The position numbers and the translations under genes were made by a program. Of a stretch of DNA of 36,452 nt, positions 8,310 to 16,504 are shown in pieces; positions within the stretch are counted from its first letter, which is position 1, and every line of letters begins with the position of its first letter. This DNA is from a virus, in the IMG/VR virus record IMGVR_UViG_3300040808_000141, positions 1 through 36,452 of that record. One strand, 5' to 3'. The notes beneath the pieces are model-generated. The model made no database searches. It was not told the origin of the DNA and saw only the letters and a program-made list of their open reading frames with translations.

Positions 8310-9790
8310 CGCTTGCCTCCAGCTTTCGCCTCGATTCGCATTATTCCGGCCCTCCAGTCTGTGTTGACGTTTCCTTCAACTCTCATCCTGATCTGTCTGC
8401 CAGTAAATCTTACGTCAGTCGGATTTGCCATTGAGAATGGGCCAAATGATGACTCAGATGCGTTTGGATAGAACCTAGTCTTGAATGTGACCGTCACATT
8501 GCCTTGATTCTTCTCGTCTGGGATCAAACTCGTGACCTTCATCACTTTGTCGCCAGCCGCGAGACTAATTGGGCCAGTTTCAGCAAAAACTGTGTACGAT
8601 CCATGACCTAAACTAGCACTCATCTCTTGATTGTAAGTGTTTCCGCTAGCATCTGCCCATATTGGGTTATTAAACACGCCTCGATCAACGCCACATGTGC
8701 GATCAATCTCGCCAATCTCCCAATGATTCTCTAAATAGTCATATGCGACGTATTTATTGTTTTCAAATGAGTCATTGCTAGGATAAAACCACCAAATCTC
8801 GCCAAATTGACTGTTATGAACGGCGTAAGTTTTGCTTATTTGATTTCTATTTATGTTTGAGAACACATAGTCTGACACTTCGCACGGGATTTCCTTTGCG
8901 ACAGAGCCATCAAACATGAAAAATCCTCTCGGCCCCATCCAAAAAGCGCCTTCATCCACTGCCGCAACAGCTTTTCTTGCAATAATCCCGCAAGCCGTTC
9001 CAACTCGCTCAAATCCAAACACAAATGGTGGGCCTGAATATGTGGCAATGTGTGCATCATTGTCAGTAATGATTAACGTGCGGCCTCGAACTCGTACTGC
9101 GGTCATGATCTGGCCGCTTGTTTGCAACTCAATGTCGCCAGCTTCATTTGTTGCCGCTGGAGTCCACAAAGTGTTGTCTTCTTTGTCGCACCATTGGACT
9201 TTTCTAGGATTCCCGCCAGCGCCTAACGCAAACAAAAAGCGTTCCTCTGTAACAATTAGACCTAAATTGTTTGTTGGCGCGTTTGAAACCTGTGCGGCCG
9301 CGACTGCTGTATCAAGTTGCCACTCATATATCTTTCCGTCGGCCGGATTACATGCAACCAGATACTCGCCCCAATTATCGAGTGACCAAGTTGTGGCCTC
9401 TTGGAACGCGCCGTTGTTTGGCCTCTCAACGCCATAATATCCAGTCCCGTAAAACGTGCCGCCGTATCCAACATTGACTTCAGCATCCTCTGCTCCATCT
9501 AGTATTCCAGCTGGAGTGATGTCTGTCGCTGTGCCTGATGCATTAACATAGATAAGCGAATTGTAATCGCCAAGAACTGTGTTTGATCCGTCTGTGTTAT
9601 CAGACCAAACGTGCATCCCCCTTGGAGCGGCCGCAGTTACAGTTGACGTTCTGACAGACCAGCCACCAACTGGCCGCATTGAGCCGTTGTGCCATCGAAC
9701 AAGACTGGCATCTCTCCATCTGTTCGACTGCTCATATTCTGTGCCGACTCTTACCACTCCCGGTGGTATCTGCAATGGAATTAATGCCAT
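8306..9790 (-). CDS. P22 gp10-like tail hub / DNA stabilisation protein, 494 aa
   Basis: Closes the portal channel after packaging and anchors the tail fibres. Length is near P22 gp10 (about 470 aa). The start MALIPLQIPPGVVRVGTEYE and the repeated beta-blades with WY/F-rich strands (RWHNGSMRPVGGW; TTWSLDNWGEYLVACN; VQWCDKEDNTLWTPA; FWMGPRGFFMFDG) are typical of the six-bladed propeller of this family. The C-terminal 110 residues form a separate beta region (VTVTFKTRFYPNASESSFGP). AAGGA lies seven bases before the ATG. Genes for the zinc peptide, tail fibre and C1q protein flank it, as expected for a tail module. Confidence 0.82.
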   Translation of the reverse strand: MALIPLQIPPGVVRVGTEYEQSNRWRDASLVRWHNGSMRPVGGWSVRTSTVTAAAPRGMHVWSDNTDGSNTVLGDYNSLIYVNASGTATDITPAGILDGAEDAEVNVGYGGTFYGTGYYGVERPNNGAFQEATTWSLDNWGEYLVACNPADGKIYEWQLDTAVAAAQVSNAPTNNLGLIVTEERFLFALGAGGNPRKVQWCDKEDNTLWTPAATNEAGDIELQTSGQIMTAVRVRGRTLIITDNDAHIATYSGPPFVFGFERVGTACGIIARKAVAAVDEGAFWMGPRGFFMFDGSVAKEIPCEVSDYVFSNINRNQISKTYAVHNSQFGEIWWFYPSNDSFENNKYVAYDYLENHWEIGEIDRTCGVDRGVFNNPIWADASGNTYNQEMSASLGHGSYTVFAETGPISLAAGDKVMKVTSLIPDEKNQGNVTVTFKTRFYPNASESSFGPFSMANPTDVRFTGRQIRMRVEGNVNTDWRAGIMRIEAKAGGKR

Positions 9791-9800
9791 CTCAATATCC

Positions 9801-9956
9801 TTACCACTTTCTCAATGGGCAACTAGAATTTGCGACAACCACTTTCAACTTAATCACGCATCCGCATTTTGAGCAAATACCGACTTTGTTGTTCTCGCAA
9901 TTATCGCAAATCCTTCTCCGCAAATCCTTAACTTCCTTAACAGCAACCAATGACAT
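9801..9956 (-). CDS. 51-aa zinc-ribbon-like small protein
   Basis: Small ORF in the gap between the 111-aa gene and the tail hub. It reads MSLVAVKEVKDLRRRI, then ICDNCENNKVGICSKCGC, then CPLRKW at the end. Five or six cysteines in CxxC, CxxCxC and C patterns indicate one zinc-binding knuckle. I recognise similar tiny Cys-rich proteins beside tail genes in marine phages, but their function is not known. The stop lies inside the ribosome-site region of the tail-hub gene, so translation may be coupled. The even spacing, motif and lack of any other explanation for this gap make it a real gene. Confidence 0.75.
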   Translation of the reverse strand: MSLVAVKEVKDLRRRICDNCENNKVGICSKCGCVIKLKVVVANSSCPLRKW

Positions 9957-9958
9957 AT

Positions 9959-10294
9959 TTATGGATTGGCGGCGGCCTCTTCGAGAGCGGCGGCTAATGC
10001 GGCTTGTTCAGCGGCGTCAGCGGCTTCTTTAGCCGCCACTTCAGCTTCATAAGCAGTTTTCGCGTTTTCCCAAGCAGTTAATGCCCAATTGTATGGATCA
10101 ATCGATTCAATGATCGTGTTTGCTTGCCTCGTCTTGACGCCATTTGATACGACCGTTTTATATTCAATCTCTCCCCATGTGTCGTACCATTGGAGCGCAT
10201 GAACATTCGAAGGAAGTTGCGATAGATCAATATTTCGATAGAACTCAGAATCTTTGCCGATCATCTGATCATCTGCAATTATTGTAAGTCTCAT
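9959..10294 (-). CDS. Hypothetical tail-region protein with Ala-rich helical tail, 111 aa
   Basis: Residues 1-70 are a mixed alpha/beta domain ([32 protein letters not shown]). Residues about 72-111 form one long Ala/Glu-rich helix (KTAYEAEVAAKEAADAAEQA), probably a coiled coil. I have no firm family name. Small proteins of this design, a small beta domain plus a helical tail, are often tail-fibre assembly or attachment factors, which the position next to fibre genes would fit. Start overlaps the 103-aa gene (ATGA) and the stop abuts the 51-aa gene. Confidence 0.55.
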   Translation of the reverse strand: MRLTIIADDQMIGKDSEFYRNIDLSQLPSNVHALQWYDTWGEIEYKTVVSNGVKTRQANTIIESIDPYNWALTAWENAKTAYEAEVAAKEAADAAEQAALAAALEEAAANP

Positions 10295-10602
10295 TTTTTC
10301 ACCTCTAAAATTCTCATTTCTGGATTGTTTTGTTGCACACTAGCCAATAAGACTTGCTGACTCTTCTCATTGGCCTTAACCATTTCATTTCTAAAACTTT
10401 CAACCGCCGCACCAGTGCTTCTTTGTTGTTGCGAATTTTCGATCATTAGCACAGGCAACCATGCCATTGAACAGCCATACTCATCAACATCTTCTCCGGT
10501 GTTCGGATTCTTCCCCCTTATCTTCATGAACCATGCACAATCTAATTGCTTGCATGGCTCAAAATTGTTAAGGGGGCAGTTATCTTTAGGCTCTAGCTTC
10601 AT
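10291..10602 (-). CDS. Conserved Cys-containing phage protein, 103 aa
   Basis: Starts [20 protein letters not shown] with four to five cysteines in the first 45 residues (C9, C17, C22, C44), suggesting a metal site. The second half is a helix containing [21 protein letters not shown] recognise this arrangement from many marine phage genomes, where it is annotated only as hypothetical and sits near tail-fibre genes. ATGA overlap with the upstream fibre gene. The role is unknown; co-translation with the tip fibre suggests fibre assembly or a small virion component. Confidence 0.6.
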   Translation of the reverse strand: MKLEPKDNCPLNNFEPCKQLDCAWFMKIRGKNPNTGEDVDEYGCSMAWLPVLMIENSQQQRSTGAAVESFRNEMVKANEKSQQVLLASVQQNNPEMRILEVKK

Positions 10603-11336
10603 GCATCCTTGCTCGCGATAATGATATCAACATAATTTACATTGATTGTCGCTGATCCAGAACCTGAAATGGTGTGATCGTGAGAACCACCACCGCCTGT
10701 TGATCCGGTACTAATTCCACTTCCTGTCCTGTATCCAGTAAATTTACTTGGACAACAGTCACTATCACTAGATGATCCACCAACTGTGTGAGTGTGGCTT
10801 GGCATCTCTGATGTGGTCAACGTGTGCGCTCCAGCACTCAATCCAGAAACATCAATTGCCGGAGTTGCCATCGCCGTACTAAATGCGACAGAACCGCCAG
10901 AACTTGCCGTTCCAGAAACAACACGCAACGCTTTATCGTCGTGCGTAGTTTGCTTCGTCCATCCTGTTGGAGCAGAAGTCTGCTGGAACAACATTAACGT
11001 TCCTGATGGGAACGATGGCGGCGCTGGCACCAGATCAATGATAGATTGAATTGTTGCCTTAGCGTTCGCAGTTCCAGACGTGTCGTAGATCAGAACTTCA
11101 TCGAGTTCATCTGCTGTTGCAGATCCAGTTCCGTTAATATCAACAGATACTGTTGTTCCTGATGATGTCAGGCCACTTCCAGCGGTATCAAATGCCGCGT
11201 CAGCAACATCTGAGACGGCCTTGATTGTTGTATCCAACGTATCAAGGTTTGTGTTTATTTTAGTTCCCCAAGTATCCTCTGACGCGCCGACCTCTGGCTT
11301 CGTCAAAGAATAATTGGTCGTGGTTGTATCAGCCAT
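10599..11336 (-). CDS. Tail fibre / receptor-binding protein with T4 gp12-like metal-binding tip, 245 aa
   Basis: Likely recognises the host surface. Residues about 1-100 are a trimeric shaft-like region ([20 protein letters not shown], frequent in phage fibres attached to the baseplate or hub). From residue 109 the tip domain reads [18 protein letters not shown], with two HxH motifs: MPSHTHT (178-184) and SHDHT (218-222). It ends [14 protein letters not shown], the classic end of collar-type fibre tips where paired His residues bind iron in the trimer. Ser/Gly-rich loops lie between the motifs. AAGGAG precedes the ATG. The short shaft suits a stubby podoviral spike. Confidence 0.75.
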   Translation of the reverse strand: MADTTTTNYSLTKPEVGASEDTWGTKINTNLDTLDTTIKAVSDVADAAFDTAGSGLTSSGTTVSVDINGTGSATADELDEVLIYDTSGTANAKATIQSIIDLVPAPPSFPSGTLMLFQQTSAPTGWTKQTTHDDKALRVVSGTASSGGSVAFSTAMATPAIDVSGLSAGAHTLTTSEMPSHTHTVGGSSSDSDCCPSKFTGYRTGSGISTGSTGGGGSHDHTISGSGSATINVNYVDIIIASKDA

Positions 11337-11348
11337 TTTTCACTCCTT

Positions 11349-12023
11349 TTAGGCGGCTAGTTTAATCCAATCAACAGATGTTACAGGTATATATTCCCAC
11401 TTCTCTCTCGCAAAAGCGGCGGTTGATGATTCAAGTACAAATAATGATCCGCTGTTTCTCTTCCTGATATAAGAGATATCAACAGATGCCGATGCAGACG
11501 TCGATCCACTTGCAACAACAATATAAACCGCTGTTGCAGTTCCAGTCGCTGACGCAGATGATGTTCCGTCTGACTCTCTAACTCGCGTTGCCGCAGATGT
11601 CGTTGACGTGGATGCAGAAATAGTTGCTTCGGCAGATTGTACTTTTGATGCTGATGACGATGTCGATGCTGTTGCGGCAGACGTTGTTTGCAAGTCTGCT
11701 TGGTCAAACACATAATTACCATACGTCGCAGTGCCGTATGAGAACATGTTTGACTCTTTAAGGATGAATTCCTCACCAGCAGATGCGGTTGTAAGGACTG
11801 ATTGAACAGTTACCGCCTCAGATCCAAATGTGCCGTATCCCGTCGCAGACGTTGACGATAAACAAGATCCAGATATTGTCCCTGAAAGTCTTGTGTTATA
11901 GCCATCTGCGGCGGCAGACGATGATGCAGACGTGCTGGCACTTCCGGTGTGCGTTACACCTTCAGTCCCAAAGTCTCCATCACTGTATAGGCCGTAGCCG
12001 TAACCGCCGCGAACAATTGGCAT
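11349..12023 (-). CDS. Ser/Thr/Ala-rich low-complexity virion protein, 224 aa
   Basis: About half of all residues are Ser, Thr, Ala or Gly, with many short repeats such as SASTSASSSAAA, SATGYGTFGS and STSSSASK. It starts MPIVRGGYGYGLYSDG and ends with a compact piece (FAREKWEYIPVTSVDWIKL). Such proteins are common beside fibre genes of marine podoviruses and probably form an extended beta or glycosylatable surface structure; I infer a fibre or decoration role. The composition makes homology hard to judge. Repeats in the DNA follow the protein repeats. Confidence 0.55.
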   Translation of the reverse strand: MPIVRGGYGYGLYSDGDFGTEGVTHTGSASTSASSSAAADGYNTRLSGTISGSCLSSTSATGYGTFGSEAVTVQSVLTTASAGEEFILKESNMFSYGTATYGNYVFDQADLQTTSAATASTSSSASKVQSAEATISASTSTTSAATRVRESDGTSSASATGTATAVYIVVASGSTSASASVDISYIRKRNSGSLFVLESSTAAFAREKWEYIPVTSVDWIKLAA

Positions 12024-12026
12024 CTA

Positions 12027-12413
12027 TTAATCCAGAGTAATCGACAAATCGCCAGATGGCACTCTAAAAACGTCGCCAGTATCAATCGTCTTTGAACTCG
12101 TTAACGCCGCATAAGCAATCATGTTTCCAGCCGTAGACGCATCATAAACAGCAACATGGGTTACAGTTCCAAAACTTGCAGTCGCTGTTGAATACTCAAC
12201 TGCGGCATTTGTTGTGGCAGTGTTACCTGAAACCGTAAACGTGACAGATTGTCTGGCATACGCTGTTCCAGATGTCGATACTTCAGTTCCTGATGCATCG
12301 TCAGCTGGATTGCTCGTAAAAAGCGCTAAATACAGCGTCGATGGCGCTGTATACGCATTGTTTGCGAAAACGTGATCTAGTAATTCTGTTTCTAGATAGT
12401 TTGAAAAGCTCAT
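12027..12413 (-). CDS. Conserved virion protein (beta-sandwich type), 128 aa
   Basis: MSFSNYLETELLDHVFANNA opens a short helix, followed by YTAPSTLYLALFTSNPADD and alternating strands that include GTAYARQSVTF and THVAVYDASTAGNMIAY. This layout is a recurring small phage structural family, usually found among tail and fibre genes, with an Ig-like or beta-sandwich look. The start overlaps the stop of the adaptor gene (TAATG). Function within the virion is not established; minor tail or decoration protein is the likeliest reading. Confidence 0.6.
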   Translation of the reverse strand: MSFSNYLETELLDHVFANNAYTAPSTLYLALFTSNPADDASGTEVSTSGTAYARQSVTFTVSGNTATTNAAVEYSTATASFGTVTHVAVYDASTAGNMIAYAALTSSKTIDTGDVFRVPSGDLSITLD

Positions 12414-13039
12414 TAGCCTAGTCCTCTTACTTTTAATGTTAAACCTGAGCCAGACATTCTTGCCTGTTCAGATGAGTCAATTACTCGTTTTGCTGCTGCC
12501 GCATATAGCTGAGTCCAGATCGTGGCTCGCTCGTCTTCCGCCAAGTATGGCGCAGAATGAATCAACGATCCATATAAATATACATCTGGATGTTCTTCTA
12601 GCAACCAGTTTGTGCTGTTTGTTGCTAAAGCTGGGATTTTCTCGTAGAACAGCAGCTCTACTGTGTACTCGGCATCTGGCGTTGGATACAGCTGAAACTG
12701 CCCGTCTGCCATGCAGTAATACTCTGGCCGACCGCTCGTATCTTCTTTCCCGGCCCTTTTGTCAGCCATAGCAGCCCTCGAGATCAGGTCGAGTGGCGTA
12801 GTGCCACCGCCTTGCACATGCGCTCGGATATTCTCGAGCCATGTTGATGGAACTTGCATGTACTCGTCGCCAGCATCCTGAACACCTGTGCTTCGCGCCT
12901 CCATCTCGTAATGACGGATATCTCGATTCATCTGTGCCTCGGCCAGCTGTATGAATACAGGAATGACGCTAGTCAGGTCATCGCGATTGAGATAGTCAGC
13001 AATCGTCGACTGTAGATTTGTGTAATTAGTGATTGCCAT
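12413..13039 (-). CDS. Head-tail adaptor (P22 gp4 / SU10 adaptor-like), 208 aa
   Basis: Ring protein expected to dock beneath the portal. The helical core reads TNLQSTIADYLNRDDLTSVI, then IPVFIQLAEAQMNRDIRHYE, and the C-terminal part contains VELLFYEKIPALATNSTNWL and HPDVYLYGSLIHSAPY, the pattern of the SU10/P22 adaptor family. The frame is open 10 codons further up, but ATG at 13039 has AGAGG about seven bases upstream and starts just after the stop of the oxygenase gene, so I choose it. Adaptor, hub and portal together define the short-tail machine. Confidence 0.75.
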   Translation of the reverse strand: MAITNYTNLQSTIADYLNRDDLTSVIPVFIQLAEAQMNRDIRHYEMEARSTGVQDAGDEYMQVPSTWLENIRAHVQGGGTTPLDLISRAAMADKRAGKEDTSGRPEYYCMADGQFQLYPTPDAEYTVELLFYEKIPALATNSTNWLLEEHPDVYLYGSLIHSAPYLAEDERATIWTQLYAAAAKRVIDSSEQARMSGSGLTLKVRGLG

Positions 13040-13040
13040 A

Positions 13041-13607
13041 TTAACCTCTAGATTTAATCCAATTAACAATATGCCTTGGCGTTTCCGGCCAAAGGTTAGA
13101 CATAAACGACCTTCTCTCTCCAGACGTCACCTGAGTCACCTGATGCTCTCTCGATGGATCAAATATCACCAAACGATTTGGAATAGGATCAACTTGCGTG
13201 ACTTCCCCATCATCATTTTTCACTTCCAGTCGTCCACCGTCTGGCTTTTCTTGATGACAGTAATAAATAAAGCCATGCTTAGTCGCCTTTGTCACGCCTT
13301 CCTCAATTAACTTCTTTTCTTCCCATATTTCCATGCTGCTGATACCGTCGGTATCTATATGAAGCGGGACTGAGTTAATTCCTTGCGGATTGAGTATGTG
13401 TGACCAATACTCCCATCCATGATTCTTGACGTCATCATCTGGTTGATGAACATTTGTCCAAACTTCATGACAAAGTTCTTCAAACACGTTTTCTGACCTG
13501 CTATCTCTATCTTTCCAGTTAAACCGCATTTGCTTTTTCCACGGCTCATCTGACTGAAGATGCTTTCTAGTCACAGGATCAGAAACGAAATCATCGATGA
13601 CTATCAT
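13041..13607 (-). CDS. 2-oxoglutarate/Fe(II)-dependent oxygenase, 188 aa
   Basis: Uses Fe(II), O2 and 2-oxoglutarate to hydroxylate a substrate. The iron triad is visible: H83 and D85 in VPLHIDTDG and the distal H155 in FDPSREHQVTQV, followed by R165/R166 in SGERRSFMSNLW for 2-oxoglutarate. GGRLEV (124-129) is the usual strand between them. Length fits single-domain prolyl-4-hydroxylase-like phage enzymes. It is encoded inside the tail module, overlapping the upstream gene (TAATG) and 1 nt before the adaptor start. A virion-protein side chain is a plausible substrate; that is inference. Confidence 0.82.
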   Translation of the reverse strand: MIVIDDFVSDPVTRKHLQSDEPWKKQMRFNWKDRDSRSENVFEELCHEVWTNVHQPDDDVKNHGWEYWSHILNPQGINSVPLHIDTDGISSMEIWEEKKLIEEGVTKATKHGFIYYCHQEKPDGGRLEVKNDDGEVTQVDPIPNRLVIFDPSREHQVTQVTSGERRSFMSNLWPETPRHIVNWIKSRG

Positions 13608-13924
13608 TAGATTCTTGGCCCTCTAGGATCTGCGGCGAATCCCTTTGGATTGTCATCATTGAAACGCCTAAACAAATCTTTCCGCATATCGAGAGGATAA
13701 GTGTTGAAATCCACTAAATTCCCACCAGCCTCTTCAAGAAGTCTGGCAGCGAATTGATACATCTCTGGAGGCATATACTCAAAAGTAAAAGGATCGATCT
13801 CGGGCGGCGGAGCATTGACGCTTCCACCGTCTGGGCCAGCTGGTGGCATTCCAATCACGCCGCCGACTCTGGCGTCTACTTTCGGCCTGTCTCCAAATAA
13901 ATAATCTAATAATCCGTTCGGCAT
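13607..13924 (-). CDS. Hypothetical protein, 105 aa
   Basis: I do not recognise it. Residues 1-45 are Pro/Gly-rich and probably flexible (MPNGLLDYLFGDRPKVDARV). Residues about 50-90 look helical (PPEMYQFAARLLEEAGGNLV; LDMRKDLFRRFND). A strong AGGAGG site precedes the ATG. It lies between the 590-aa virion-type protein and the oxygenase, so co-expression with virion genes is certain if the late operon is continuous. No enzyme or membrane feature is visible. Confidence 0.55.
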   Translation of the reverse strand: MPNGLLDYLFGDRPKVDARVGGVIGMPPAGPDGGSVNAPPPEIDPFTFEYMPPEMYQFAARLLEEAGGNLVDFNTYPLDMRKDLFRRFNDDNPKGFAADPRGPRI

Positions 13925-13933
13925 TTGTGCCTC

Positions 13934-15706
13934 CTAATAAATGAAATCCCACACACTGCTTCCAACTCTCTCTGCAAACTTCTTATCATTCTCGCCTAAG
14001 TATTTGGCTTTGTAATCTGGCACAAGTTGCCTGTTGAAATCTTTCATTGCCTCGTTGCGACGATCCCACCTAGGATCGTAATCGTCAGTGCGGCCCATCT
14101 CTGCAACGTCTGAGAATAAATCAAAAAGTCCTATGGGAATGCCACGCGCTATTGATAGGCCAATCTCACCTAATATTCCGGGCGCCTGAGAGATTGGAAC
14201 GTCAGCGCCTTTGACTTGCGACAGATCCATGCCTGTCATCGGATCGCCTTGGTAGTTATCTACTGATCGTACTCTGTCACCTGTAAACCACTCTTGAGGT
14301 ATGGCTGGATTGATGCCAAGATCTCCGCGTCCATCTCCTCCAGAGGCATTTTGGGCAAGTGCATCAGTTGCAAGAATAGATCCACCGATAATGGAAGTTG
14401 CTCCGCCAGCATTTTTTCCAGTATTGGATTTGGGAGTAGACCAATCAACCGTTCCAAATCCTCCCGCTCTTTCAACAATGGCGCTTCTTGCATCATTAAG
14501 TGATATCTTCCCTTTTTTGTACATGTCCCAGATGGCGTTGATCGCTTGGACATTTTCTTTAGTCTTAAACGTTCTTGGGAACATAGTTCGAGCAACGTCC
14601 CATGTCACAGACTGCATTTCTCTTGGCATTATACCAGCTTCTTTAGCCGCCAATCTTGCGGAATCAGCCCTCATGCCATATGTTCCTTTAGCGCCGCTTA
14701 ACGAAGTATTTGAAGCTCCTCCTCCAGATCCAAAGTTTGCTTTCACCTCTGGAGATTCCCCACTAAACGGCTTCATAGATGCGGCGGCTACAGCATGAGT
14801 ATCAATAGTTACGTCGCCGACTAATGGATTGTCATATGCATAATTAGGATTAACAATGTTGTTATAAAAATTCCTGACCTTGTGTGCATCGCCCATCGAC
14901 CTACTAATGTTTTCAATAGATGGATCGTCAAGAACACTAATCGCCTTTCCTATGTCTGTGTTGCTTCCCCAACTGATCTTAGATGGAGTCCCATCTTTAT
15001 TGAGTGCTAAACCTACAATATCTCCAATTGGATTGGACAAATTGTAGTTTGTGCTATTGAACGTTTTATCAACTGCCCTGACGTACATCGCCTTCTGATT
15101 GTTTGTCAATTCCTGAAACGGAACTCCTGACTCTATAACTTTGATATCACTAGCGTATGGTGAGCCGGGCTTTTCATATATCTGCCTTAGTGCTTTAAAT
15201 GCGTCTTTCTCTAGTGGTCTGCCTTGTGACCGATTGTAGATACTGATAACTCTATCAGCCAAAGAAACATTCTTGTTCCAATCCATTTGCGGCGAAAGAG
15301 CGGCAATAACGCCAGCAGATGATTCATTTGATACATTGTGTTTTTTTGCTAATTCTTGCGAAGTCTTGTTGGCTCCAAGATACCAATTTCTTGATACGTT
15401 CCTTATTTCCTCTGGAGCATTGTTGTAGAGCCAAAGTAGGTTATCAGCATCAGCATCTATAGCGGCTTGCGCTCTCCCTTCCAGTGATCTCGCCCTAGTT
15501 TTGACGTAATTCTGGCCTGCCAACAATCCAACATTGTTTTCATATCCTTTTGGTGACGCTCTCATTGCATCTTGGTTGATGACCAAACTTGGATCGAATG
15601 GATTTTGTATAGCGTCTTTTGATGTTGGATATCTCTGGGGAATTCTCTGACCGCTAGTCGCTAACTCCCACAAACTTTTTGCCGCCTTAAATGGATTTTT
15701 TGCCAT
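13934..15706 (-). CDS. Large virion-associated protein with HhH-GPD-like motifs, 590 aa
   Basis: Begins with a basic amphipathic stretch. The conserved core spans about 100-380 and contains SSAGVIAALSPQMDWNKNVS (129-148), GDAHKVRNFYNNI (272-284), VTIDTHAVAAA (299-309) and MPREMQSVTWDVARTMFP (360-377). The order resembles the helix-hairpin-helix DNA glycosylase layout, in which a G-x-K helix precedes a strand with an invariant Asp (IDTH); this is my reading, not a proven homology. The C-terminal 200 residues are Gly/Asp-rich with an amphipathic helix (LGEIGLSIARGIPIGLFDL). It follows TerL and the 262-aa gene. Good AGGA ribosome site. Possibly a head-internal protein injected with the DNA. Confidence 0.55.
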   Translation of the reverse strand: MAKNPFKAAKSLWELATSGQRIPQRYPTSKDAIQNPFDPSLVINQDAMRASPKGYENNVGLLAGQNYVKTRARSLEGRAQAAIDADADNLLWLYNNAPEEIRNVSRNWYLGANKTSQELAKKHNVSNESSAGVIAALSPQMDWNKNVSLADRVISIYNRSQGRPLEKDAFKALRQIYEKPGSPYASDIKVIESGVPFQELTNNQKAMYVRAVDKTFNSTNYNLSNPIGDIVGLALNKDGTPSKISWGSNTDIGKAISVLDDPSIENISRSMGDAHKVRNFYNNIVNPNYAYDNPLVGDVTIDTHAVAAASMKPFSGESPEVKANFGSGGGASNTSLSGAKGTYGMRADSARLAAKEAGIMPREMQSVTWDVARTMFPRTFKTKENVQAINAIWDMYKKGKISLNDARSAIVERAGGFGTVDWSTPKSNTGKNAGGATSIIGGSILATDALAQNASGGDGRGDLGINPAIPQEWFTGDRVRSVDNYQGDPMTGMDLSQVKGADVPISQAPGILGEIGLSIARGIPIGLFDLFSDVAEMGRTDDYDPRWDRRNEAMKDFNRQLVPDYKAKYLGENDKKFAERVGSSVWDFIY

Positions 15707-15715
15707 GCTTATTCC

Positions 15716-16504
15716 TTATGGGCCTATCAGGTCTAAAAGACCAGCACTTTTCAACTGCTTTTTGGCTTCCTTAGTCAATCGAGATAAATCGACTTTGCCA
15801 GACTTGATCAGCTCATCTATCGTTGGTAAGTCTGAGACTCCGGCACGTTTGTTTATGTCCGCCACCTCTTCTCTATCTAACAATCTGTTGACCTTTATCC
15901 TGTCAGATATAAGCCAGTCTCCAGCGACGTTAGAATTCGTGTTGTAGTTGTAGCTACCACCAAGCGGCAACTGATCTTTAATCTCTGCTGTCTGCGGATC
16001 AATGCGTCCATCGTTAGTTAATCTGGCTCGATACATTGCCTCGTTATACCAGTCGTAATCTTTTGGCACTTCTATCTCGCCCCAGACCTGATTGTATTTG
16101 CGATAATCAGTTGGTAAAGATTTATCTGACTTGCCGCCAATGTGGTGAGCAAACGGATTTGTTCCGCTATGGAATCCCGGCCGATACGCCAAACTTCCTA
16201 TTTTTGACGATATCTCTCCCTTGTCATTTGGCGGAATATGCTTGGCATACATCCACTCATTCATCGGGATCGGTTGCTGGTTATCGACATACAGCGGATA
16301 TATCCCGCCTCTCTTTTGTGCAAACAGTTTGTAAGCTTTACGAGTCTCTTTCGGCTCATCAATCAATGCGCCTTCCAGATTCATCCACTGATTATTCTTG
16401 ACTATCTGCTCGGCCTCATCAGGGCTCATTTTGTACTTCTTGACCAAAGCATCAATAATATCTGGCGCTTCACGCAACATCTTAAGAAGTCCTATTTTAG
16501 CCAC
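15716..16504 (-). CDS. Conserved phage protein with LAYRPGFHSG domain, 262 aa
   Basis: The N-terminus has a small helix-turn-helix-like region (about 10-45) and a basic stretch. The conserved middle contains LAYRPGFHSG (105-114), HHIGGKSD, YNQVWGEIEVP (137-147), GGSYNYNTN (182-190) and WLISDRIKVNRLLDREEV (197-214). I recognise this domain from many phage and prophage proteins, often inside large multi-domain virion proteins. The R-x-G-x-H-x-G start and strand layout recall ADP-ribosyltransferase folds, but I cannot verify a catalytic triad. Start is GTG overlapping the TerL stop (TAGTG). Role unknown; perhaps an injected effector. Confidence 0.5.
   Translation of the reverse strand: MAKIGLLKMLREAPDIIDALVKKYKMSPDEAEQIVKNNQWMNLEGALIDEPKETRKAYKLFAQKRGGIYPLYVDNQQPIPMNEWMYAKHIPPNDKGEISSKIGSLAYRPGFHSGTNPFAHHIGGKSDKSLPTDYRKYNQVWGEIEVPKDYDWYNEAMYRARLTNDGRIDPQTAEIKDQLPLGGSYNYNTNSNVAGDWLISDRIKVNRLLDREEVADINKRAGVSDLPTIDELIKSGKVDLSRLTKEAKKQLKSAGLLDLIGP

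Noticed and set aside
8916-9437. Plus-strand 173-aa ORF over the tail-hub gene
   Set aside because: Shadow of the gp10-like gene; low complexity Pro/Ser-rich translation.
11349-12023. Mucin-like or insertion-derived repeat element
   Set aside because: Ser/Thr/Ala runs stay in one long frame with a ribosome context within the tail operon, so a low-complexity virion protein is more likely.
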